DNA of 64,000 bases from Variovorax davisae (GTDB taxonomy: Bacteria; Pseudomonadota; Gammaproteobacteria; Burkholderiales; Burkholderiaceae_C): contig NZ_JASZYS010000007.1 in NCBI RefSeq assembly GCF_030316845.1, forward strand, positions 124,001-188,000. Reading direction: 5' to 3'. The notes beneath the pieces were generated by a model. The model was not told the origin of the DNA. It saw only the letters and a program-made list of their open reading frames with translations, and did not search any database. Made by a program: the position numbers and the translations under genes. Shown here piece after piece: positions 57,928 through 64,000 of this stretch. How positions within the stretch are numbered: position 1 is the stretch's first letter; each line of letters opens with the position of its first letter.

Positions 57928-59115
57928 TCACGCCTCGACGCCGTGCAGGGCCAGCAGCGTCTTCATGCGCCGCACCGCCAGCTCGGGCTGCTCCAGCAGG
58001 TTGGCCGCATCGGCGAGCCGGAACAACTCAGCGAAATGCTGCAGCGAGCGCGTGCTCTGCTGGCCGCCGACCATCGTGAAGTGGCTCTGGTGGCCGTTGA
58101 GCCAGGCCATGAAGACCACGCCGGTCTTGTAGAAGCGCGTCGGCGCCGCGAAGATGTGGCGCGACAGCGGCACCGTGGGGCCGAGGATGGCGTGGAACTT
58201 CTCGACGTTGCCTTGGGCCAGCTCGCCCAGTGCCGCGCTCGCGGCCGGCGCGATGGCGTCGAAGATGCCCAGCAGCGCGTCGCTCTGGCCGTGGGTCTGC
58301 TCGCTGCCGTGGCCGTCGCCGGCGATCAGCTCGGCGTAGTTGAAGTCGTCGCCGGTGTACATGCGAACACCCGGTGGCAGCCGCCGGCGCATCGCGATCT
58401 CCTTGTCCTTGTCGAGCAGCGAGATCTTGATGCCGTCGACCTTGTCCGGATGGGCCGCGATGATGCCGAGCGCGGTGGCCATGGCGGCATCGACGTCCTT
58501 CGTGCCCCAGTAGCCCGCCAGCGCCGGATCGAACATGTCGCCCAGCCAGTGCAGCACCACCGGCTGCTTGGCCTGGCGCAGGATGCGGTCGTACACCCGC
58601 TCGTAGTCGGCCGGGCTCTTGGCGACCCGGGCCAGCGCCCGGCTGGCCATCACGATCAGCTTGCCGCCGAGCGCCTCGATCGCCGCCATCTGTTCTTCAT
58701 AGGCGCGGATCACGTCGTCGACGCTCTTCACCGCATCGAGGTCGAGGTGGTCGGTGCCGCAGCCGGACGCGACCAAGGCGCCGGGCACGTCCCTGGCCGC
58801 ATCGAGCGAGCGCCGGATCAGCTCGAGCGAGGTCGGCCAGTCCAGGCCCATGCCGCGCTGCGCGGTGTCCATGGCCTCGGCCACGCCCAGGCCGAGCGAC
58901 CACAGGTGGCGGCGATAGCCGATGGTGGCGTCCCAGTCGACCGCGCTTTGCAGCCAGGGGTCGACGGCGGCCAGCGGGTCGGCCACCACGTGCGCCGCCG
59001 AATAGGCGATGCGGTTGAAGCGGACGCCGGCCGGCGGCCGGGCGGGCGTGCTGCCGCGCAGCGCGTACGGCGCCAGCGCGCCGCCGGCCACGGGGAGGGT
59101 GAGCGAGAGGGTCAT
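57928..59115 (-). CDS. DUF993 protein, aldolase-like
   Basis: 395 residues, the usual length for DUF993. A TIM-barrel pattern with 'KQPVVLHWLGDMFDPALAGYWG' and 'KVDGIKISLLDKDKEIAMRRRLPPGVRMYTGDDFNYAELIAGDG'; the Lys in 'DGIKISLLD' sits like the Schiff-base Lys of the DHDPS/NAL group, a suggestion of class I aldolase chemistry. Between the Gfo/Idh and isomerase genes, with a four-base overlap to the latter. Function not established. Confidence 0.85.
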   Translation of the reverse strand: MTLSLTLPVAGGALAPYALRGSTPARPPAGVRFNRIAYSAAHVVADPLAAVDPWLQSAVDWDATIGYRRHLWSLGLGVAEAMDTAQRGMGLDWPTSLELIRRSLDAARDVPGALVASGCGTDHLDLDAVKSVDDVIRAYEEQMAAIEALGGKLIVMASRALARVAKSPADYERVYDRILRQAKQPVVLHWLGDMFDPALAGYWGTKDVDAAMATALGIIAAHPDKVDGIKISLLDKDKEIAMRRRLPPGVRMYTGDDFNYAELIAGDGHGSEQTHGQSDALLGIFDAIAPAASAALGELAQGNVEKFHAILGPTVPLSRHIFAAPTRFYKTGVVFMAWLNGHQSHFTMVGGQQSTRSLQHFAELFRLADAANLLEQPELAVRRMKTLLALHGVEA

Positions 59116-59128
59116 GGCGATGGCCTCG

Positions 59129-60292
59129 TCAGATCTTCAGCGCCGGCACGTCGACCCAGCGGCGGTCCTTCCAGCTTTCGAGCGCGGTCTCGACCAGCTG
59201 CACGCCCTTGGCGCCTTCGGGCAGGGTCCACTTGTAGGGTGCGTTCTCGACCACGTGGCGGATGAAGTGTTCCCACTGGATCTTGAAGCCGTTGTCGTAG
59301 ACCTGCGAGTCCGGGATCTCCTGCCACTGGTCGAAGAAGTTCATGGTCTGCTTCTCGTCCGGGTTCCAGACCGGCCGCGGCGTGGCGACGCGCGACTGCG
59401 CGCGGCAGGACGACAGGCCGGCCACGGCCGAGCCGTCGGTGCCGTCGACATGGAAGGTCACGAGGTCGTCGCGGCGCACGCGCGTGACCCAGCTCATGTT
59501 GATCTGGGCGATCACCGGCTCGCCGTTGTGGCCCTTGAGCTCGCAGGTGGCGTAGGCGGCATCGTCGGCCGTCGCCTCGTAGGGCTTGCCGTCTTCGTCC
59601 CAGCGCTTCGGGATGTGGGTGGCGCCGAGGCACGACACCGACTGCACCTCGCCGAACAGGTTGTCCAGCACGTAGCGCCAGTGGCACATCATGTCGAGGA
59701 TCATGCCGCCGCCGTCTTCCTTGCGGTAGTTCCACGACGGCCGCTGGATCGGCTGCAGGTCGCCTTCGAAGACCCAGTAGCCGAACTCCAGCCGCACCGA
59801 CAGCATGCGGCCGAAGAAGCCGGCACGCCGCAGCATGTCGAGCTTGCGCAGGCCGGGCAGGAACAGCTTGTCCTGCACTGCGCCGTGCTTCAGGCCCGAG
59901 CCTTCGGCCAGCCGCGCGATCTCGACCGCCTCGTTGAGGTTGGTCGCGATTGGCTTCTCGCAGTAGACATGCTTGCCGGCGCGGATCGCCTTGGCCAGCA
60001 GGGTCGGGCGCATCTGCGTCGTGCCGGCGTCGAAGAAGATGGTGTCGTCCTTGTTCTCGAGCGCGGCGTCGAGATCGGTGCCCCAGCGCGCGATGCCGTG
60101 GGCCTTGGCCAGGGCCTCGATCTTCTCGGCGTTGCGGCCGATCAGGATCGGGTCGGGCATGACCTTGTCGCCGTTCGAGAGCGTCACGCCGCCCTGGGCG
60201 CGGATCGCGACGATGGAGCGGATCAGGTGCTGGTTCATGCCCATGCGTCCGGTGACGCCGTGCATGATGATTCCGAGTCGTTGTTGTGCCAT
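59129..60292 (-). CDS. Gfo/Idh/MocA-family oxidoreductase
   Basis: 387 residues from ATG 60292. NAD-binding N-terminus 'IIMHGVTGRMGMNQHLIRSI', the 'VYCEKPIATNLNEAVEIARLA' motif with catalytic Lys, and a C-terminal alpha/beta domain ('GGMILDMMCHWRYVLDNLFG'), the His-containing helix of this family. Oxidises a hydroxyl of a sugar, cyclitol or glycoside. Thirteen bases from the DUF993 gene; probably a joint pathway. Confidence 0.92.
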   Translation of the reverse strand: MAQQRLGIIMHGVTGRMGMNQHLIRSIVAIRAQGGVTLSNGDKVMPDPILIGRNAEKIEALAKAHGIARWGTDLDAALENKDDTIFFDAGTTQMRPTLLAKAIRAGKHVYCEKPIATNLNEAVEIARLAEGSGLKHGAVQDKLFLPGLRKLDMLRRAGFFGRMLSVRLEFGYWVFEGDLQPIQRPSWNYRKEDGGGMILDMMCHWRYVLDNLFGEVQSVSCLGATHIPKRWDEDGKPYEATADDAAYATCELKGHNGEPVIAQINMSWVTRVRRDDLVTFHVDGTDGSAVAGLSSCRAQSRVATPRPVWNPDEKQTMNFFDQWQEIPDSQVYDNGFKIQWEHFIRHVVENAPYKWTLPEGAKGVQLVETALESWKDRRWVDVPALKI

Positions 60293-60314
60293 GGGGGTTC
60301 TCCGCTGAGTTGGC

Positions 60315-61292
60315 TTAGGGGGTGGGTGAAAGGCCGGCGGCCTTGACCAGGGTCGCGTTGCTGGCGATCTCGTCCTTGATATAGGCGTCGAACTGCTCGG
60401 GCTTGAGGGTCCAGGCGTCGGCACCGAGCTTCAGGAAGCGCTCCTTGACCTCGGGGCTGGCGAGCGCCTTCGCGACTTCGTCGTGCAGGCGATTGACGAT
60501 GTCGCGCGGCGTCTTGGCCGGCGCCATCATGCCGATCCAGAAATTGAACTCGCTGCCGGGCACGCCGGCTTCGGCCGTGGTCGGCACATCGGGCAGGGCG
60601 GCGGCGCGCTTGGGCGAGCCGACCGCCAGTGCCAGCAGGTGGCCTTCCTTGATCTGGCCGATAACCGGCGCGATCGGCGAGAAGTAGTAGTCGACCCGGC
60701 CCGACAGCACCTCGGTCACGGCGTCGGCGGAGCCCTTGAACGGGATGTTGGTGGCGTCTATCTTGGCGGCCAGCTTGAACTTCTCGGCGTTCAGGTGGGT
60801 GGCGCTGCCCTGGCCGGCGGAGGCGAAGTTGATCGTGCCCGGCTTGGCCTTGGCGGCGGCGACCAGTTCCTTCAGTGTCTTGATGTTCTTCGACGGCGAG
60901 ATCACCAGCGCGTTCGGCAGGGTCGAGATCGGCGTCACGCCGGCAAAATCCGCCACCGTGTCGAAGGGCAGCTTGGCGAAGGTCGACGGGCTCACCGTGT
61001 GCGACGACGAGTGGATCATGATCGTGTAGCCGTCCGGCGCGGCCGTGGCCACGGCCTGCTGGCCGATGGTGCCGCTGGCACCGCCGCGGTTGTCGATCAC
61101 CAGGGTCTGGCCCATGCTGGCGCCCATCTTGTCGGCGATGGCGCGGGCGATGATGTCGGTGGTGCTGCCGGCCGCGAACGGCACGATCACGCGGATCGGC
61201 TTGGTTGGGTAGGCCGTTTCGGCGGCCGTGGCGGCGAAGGCGGCGCCGAGGGCGAGGCAGGCTGCGAGGCCGGCGCGTCGGGTGAATGGCAT
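60315..61292 (-). CDS. Bug-family periplasmic solute receptor 2
   Basis: 325 residues. Signal peptide 'RRAGLAACLALGAAFAATAA', then 'YPTKPIRVIVPFAAGSTTDIIARAIADKM', 'VIDNRGGASGTIGQQAVATAAPDGYTIM' and the closing 'GSEFNFWIGMMAPAKTPRDIVNRLHDEV'. No tctA/tctB in the window. Located within the cluster between the enolase-superfamily and Gfo/Idh genes, so it probably binds the pathway's acidic substrate. Confidence 0.93.
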   Translation of the reverse strand: MPFTRRAGLAACLALGAAFAATAAETAYPTKPIRVIVPFAAGSTTDIIARAIADKMGASMGQTLVIDNRGGASGTIGQQAVATAAPDGYTIMIHSSSHTVSPSTFAKLPFDTVADFAGVTPISTLPNALVISPSKNIKTLKELVAAAKAKPGTINFASAGQGSATHLNAEKFKLAAKIDATNIPFKGSADAVTEVLSGRVDYYFSPIAPVIGQIKEGHLLALAVGSPKRAAALPDVPTTAEAGVPGSEFNFWIGMMAPAKTPRDIVNRLHDEVAKALASPEVKERFLKLGADAWTLKPEQFDAYIKDEIASNATLVKAAGLSPTP

Positions 61293-61327
61293 GAAAGTCT
61301 CCTTGTGGCGGGGAATGAAGCGAGCGG

Positions 61328-62773
61328 CTACACGAGGGCAGGCGCTTGCGAGAGGGGTTGCAGGCTGTCGAAGTCGGGGTCGGCGCCATGCGCGAAACCG
61401 GGTTGCGCCAGCGACCCGATCGCGACCCGGCCATCGCGGATCGCGAGCCGCGGCGGTCCGCCGGCGCTCTCGTAGAGGTCGCCATGGGCCGCGGCGAAGG
61501 CCTGTTGCTCGGCGGCCGGCGCGCCGCCAAAACCGTCGACATAGTGGTGGCCGTTGCGCTCGCAGTGCCCGAGGCCCAGCAGCGCTGCCAGCGCCAGGTC
61601 CTGCTGCACGGCCAGGCCGGCCTGGCAGGTCAGGTCCTCGGCCGACATGAAGCAGCGGTCGCCGCCGTAGCGAGCCGTCAGGTTCCACTGGTCGCAGCGG
61701 GCGCGATTGAGCACCGCCTTGTAGAGGCCCTTGCAGCCCTTGCTCGAGACGCCGCGCCAACCGTGCCTGCGGCCGACCGGAAAGGCGTCGAGCGTGCCGT
61801 CGGCCTCGTCGAGCAGCAGCGCTGCCGGGGCGCCGAGCCCTGCGAGCGCGTGTGCCATGCTGGCTTCGCGTGGCAGCGGCTGCTCGATGTAGAGCAGCGC
61901 GTCGGGCCGCGCGGCCAGGCGTGGCAGCGTGCGCAGGCCGGCGCACAGCGCCTGCAGTGCCGCCATGTCGGCGTACTGCTCGTTGCCGTCGAGGCTGAAG
62001 CGATGGCCGGGCGCTGCGGCGTCGAGCGCGCCCAGCACGGCATCGAGCCGCGCCAGGTCGGCGACGGGGTCGCCGCCCAGCTTGATCTTGAAATAGCGGT
62101 GGCCGTAGCGGCGCACCACCGCGGGCAGGCTGACCGGCAGCCCGGCCGCATCCTTGGTGTCGCCTTCCAGCGCGTCCAGCATGCCGATCGTGTGGCGGGC
62201 CTCGAGATGGTCGGCCGGCGCCAGCCGCGCCAGCCATCCGTTCCAGTTCCAGCCGCGCAGGTCGTCGGCCAGCGGCGTGTCGCCGATGCCGACCAGGTTG
62301 CGCTGGAACGCGACCTGCACCGGCACTTTCATCGCGCGGCACAGCGCATCGAGCACGGCGCGATCGAGCACCGCCTGGCCGAAGCCCGTGGACAGGGCGG
62401 TGAGCCCCGCGGCTTCGCCCTGGCTCGTGAGCGCCTCGTAGTGCCGGGCGAACAGGGCGAAGGCCGGCGCCGGCGCGCCGCGGGTGTAGGCCGCGGCGGC
62501 GGCTTCCAGCGCCAGCTGGAGATGGCGCAAGTTGTCGGCCTGGCTCAGTCCGGGCCGCTTGTCGAACCAGCGCGGCACCATCAGCTCGGCGGCCCAGCCC
62601 TGGGCCGTGCCTTGCACGCCGCAATCCACGGTGGCGCGCACGAACACCTGCGGGCAGCGGGTGAGCGTGACGGCGCCGAACTTGAAGGGCAGGCGCAAGG
62701 TCATCGCGCGCACGCCGAAGTCGATGGCGAGGATGCGCACGGACGGTGCGCTGGGCGAGGCGGAAGCGGTCAC
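61328..62773 (-). CDS. Enolase-superfamily (MR/MLE) enzyme
   Basis: 481 residues if the GTG at 62773 is used, 470 from GTG 62740; neither has a clear Shine-Dalgarno, so the start is uncertain. 'LRLPFKFGAVTLTRCPQVFVRATV' is the N-terminal capping domain. The barrel shows KxK ('YFKIKLGGDP'), metal ligands in 'FSLDGNEQY', 'LLYIEQPLP' and 'LLLDEADG', and Lys in 'SSKGCKGLYKAVLN'. Lysines on both faces suggest the MLE-like branch (cycloisomerase, epimerase or dehydratase chemistry). Longer than typical 370-residue members. Confidence 0.85.
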   Translation of the reverse strand: MTASASPSAPSVRILAIDFGVRAMTLRLPFKFGAVTLTRCPQVFVRATVDCGVQGTAQGWAAELMVPRWFDKRPGLSQADNLRHLQLALEAAAAAYTRGAPAPAFALFARHYEALTSQGEAAGLTALSTGFGQAVLDRAVLDALCRAMKVPVQVAFQRNLVGIGDTPLADDLRGWNWNGWLARLAPADHLEARHTIGMLDALEGDTKDAAGLPVSLPAVVRRYGHRYFKIKLGGDPVADLARLDAVLGALDAAAPGHRFSLDGNEQYADMAALQALCAGLRTLPRLAARPDALLYIEQPLPREASMAHALAGLGAPAALLLDEADGTLDAFPVGRRHGWRGVSSKGCKGLYKAVLNRARCDQWNLTARYGGDRCFMSAEDLTCQAGLAVQQDLALAALLGLGHCERNGHHYVDGFGGAPAAEQQAFAAAHGDLYESAGGPPRLAIRDGRVAIGSLAQPGFAHGADPDFDSLQPLSQAPALV

Positions 62774-62781
62774 GGCAGCTG

Positions 62782-63564
62782 TCAGTGAGCGTCGAGCTGG
62801 CCCTGCGCGAAGAAATGCGCGCGCAGGGTCCGGGCGTAGGCAGCGAAGCGTTCGGTGCCCATGACGTCGAGCGGCCGGGGCCGCGGGAGGTCGATGTCGT
62901 AGATGGCGGCGATCGAGCCTGGCCGCTCGCTCATCACGATCACCCGGTCCGACAGGAAGATCGCCTCGGGGATGCTGTGGGTGATCAGCAGCACCGTCTT
63001 CTTCGAGGCCGACCAGATGCGCTGCAGCTCGAGGTTCATCTTCTCGCGCGTCATGGCGTCGAGCGCGCCGAAGGGCTCGTCCATCAGCAGCACCGAGGGA
63101 TCGTGCAGCAGCGCGCGGCAGATCGAGGCCCGCTGCTGCATGCCGCCCGAGAGCTGCCACGGGTACTTGTTCTCGAAGCCGGCGAGGCCCGCCATCTGCA
63201 TCAGCGCGCGGGCGCGCTCGCGCGCCGCGGCCTTGGGCAGGCGGCGGATCTCGGCCTGCAGCAGGATGTTGTCCTCGATGCTGCGCCAGGCCAGCAGCAC
63301 GGCGCTCTGGAACACGATGCCGACGTCCTTCTGCGGCCCTGTGATGGGCTTGCCGGCCAGGGTCAGCATGCCGGCGCTGATCGGCAGCAGCCCGGCCACC
63401 ATCTTCAGCAGCGTGCTCTTGCCGCAGCCCGAAGGCCCCACCACCGAGACGAACTCGCCTTCGCGGATCGAGAAGTCGAGCGGCTTGAGCGACTCGACCG
63501 GGCCGTCCTTGCTCCGGTAGGTCTTGGCGACGCCGCGCGCTTCGATGAGTGTGTCCAGGGCCAT
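62782..63564 (-). CDS. SsuB/TauB-type ABC ATPase
   Basis: 260 residues. Walker A 'GPSGCGKS' at 43-50, 'DVGIVFQSAVLLAWRSIEDNI', signature 'QLSGGMQQRASICRAL', Walker B 'VLLMDEPFGALDAMTREKM', switch 'ITHSIPEAIFLSDRVIVM'. This class energises uptake of sulfonates, nitrate, thiamine precursors and aromatic acids. The permease gene is not seen and should lie beyond 64000. Confidence 0.94.
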   Translation of the reverse strand: MALDTLIEARGVAKTYRSKDGPVESLKPLDFSIREGEFVSVVGPSGCGKSTLLKMVAGLLPISAGMLTLAGKPITGPQKDVGIVFQSAVLLAWRSIEDNILLQAEIRRLPKAAARERARALMQMAGLAGFENKYPWQLSGGMQQRASICRALLHDPSVLLMDEPFGALDAMTREKMNLELQRIWSASKKTVLLITHSIPEAIFLSDRVIVMSERPGSIAAIYDIDLPRPRPLDVMGTERFAAYARTLRAHFFAQGQLDAH

Positions 63565-63574
63565 GGGAAGCAGG

Positions 63575-64000
63575 TCAGTTGGTCGGCAGGTAGTCGAGCG
63601 TGACGTAGTCTTCGGGCTTGCCGCGGGTGGCCGCGTCCATGCCGCCGTACTGCACCAGCAGGTCGAGCGAGTCGTTGACGTTCTTCATCGCCACCCGGAA
63701 CGGCCGCTGGTTGGCCGTGTCCTTGGTGTGATAGAGGGCCACGCTCTGCTTCATGCCGACGATCAGGGTGTCGCGCACGCCGGCCTTGGGGTTGGACTTG
63801 AGCATCGCGTCGACCGCCGCGGCCGGGTCTTTCTCGGCCGCTTCGGCCGCCCGCGTGGAGGCCCGCATGAAGCGCTTCACCAGGTCGGGGTTCTCGGTCA
63901 GCAGGTTCTTGTTGGCGATGATCCCGGAGCTGATCTGGTTGACGCCCGAATCGGCGAAGCGGATCGGCGTCACCGGCTTGCCGGTGGCGTCCTGCAGCTT
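63575..64000 (-). CDS. NMT1/SsuA-type ABC receptor, C-terminal part
   Basis: The frame is open through base 64000, so the signal peptide and N-terminal lobe are missing; about 141 residues are visible. 'SGVNQISSGIIANKNLLTENPDLVKRFMRASTRAAEAAEKDPAAAVDAML' is the C-terminal lobe of SsuA/NMT1-like periplasmic proteins. Ten bases upstream of the ATPase gene. It supplies the ligand to the ABC system of the cluster. Confidence 0.88.
   Translation of the reverse strand, partial: KLQDATGKPVTPIRFADSGVNQISSGIIANKNLLTENPDLVKRFMRASTRAAEAAEKDPAAAVDAMLKSNPKAGVRDTLIVGMKQSVALYHTKDTANQRPFRVAMKNVNDSLDLLVQYGGMDAATRGKPEDYVTLDYLPTN

Overview
The window is gene-dense, very GC-rich bacterial chromosome with few gaps and many ATGA/GTGA start-stop overlaps. 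It carries none of the mobile elements, CRISPR arrays, rRNA or tRNA genes that I can recognise. Gene content points to Burkholderiales, probably Comamonadaceae (Variovorax/Ramlibacter-like): two Bug-type solute receptors, liv and polar-amino-acid ABC systems, the rpsF-priB-rpsR-rplI order, and a 'GGCCCCCACGCTCG...CGAGGGGGC' intergenic element typical of that family. The family assignment is inference from content, not a database match.

Layout. 1-5423: haem uptake, with the end of a TonB-dependent receptor, haem-degrading hmuS (apparently frameshifted), and hmuT-hmuU-hmuV. 5420-8823: PEP synthase ppsA and its divergent kinase/phosphorylase regulator. 9014-12646: an unrecognised small protein, the rpsF-priB-rpsR-rplI operon with a strong extended -10 promoter, and dnaB preceded by DnaA-box-like sites. 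12643-14974: a minus-strand operon (VOC protein, broken EVE-domain gene, GyrI-like, alkyltransferase-like, WYL regulator) behind a perfect 11-bp inverted repeat. 15073-17983: phoH/PIN, one-Cys peroxiredoxin, Mth938-like. 18050-25812: alaA-like aminotransferase, hom-thrC, and molybdenum-cofactor genes mobB-moeA-moaD and moaE interrupted by a minus-strand dapA-like gene. 25800-29847: a Bug receptor and clpB with a sigma-32 promoter.

29848-37256: a liv-type ABC operon ending in an acyl-CoA ligase, divergent from a TetR regulator. 37755-47274: a coherent catabolic island with a GntR/FCD regulator, a polar-amino-acid ABC transporter, a three-subunit HcnABC-like flavin dehydrogenase, a DapA-family lyase, a complete dihydropyrimidinase/hydantoinase and an FmdB zinc ribbon; matching palindromes tie the regulator to the transporter/catabolic promoters. 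47287-53521: SulP transporter, coniferyl-aldehyde-type ALDH, AraC regulator, MFS carrier, and a solitary ribH under an FMN riboswitch. 53522-57034: YcaQ-like glycosylase, NnrU, PaiB-like and small uncharacterised proteins. 57041-64000 (continuing off the edge): a second catabolic cluster (ABC receptor and ATPase, enolase-superfamily enzyme, Bug receptor, Gfo/Idh/MocA oxidoreductase, DUF993 aldolase-like protein, TIM-barrel isomerase) that looks like an uncharacterised sugar or sugar-acid pathway.

The most interesting material is the two catabolic islands (37755-47274 and 57041-64000), the WYL operon with its decayed EVE gene, and several cis elements: the FMN riboswitch, predicted operators, DnaA boxes before dnaB, and a possible small RNA near 25100-25210.
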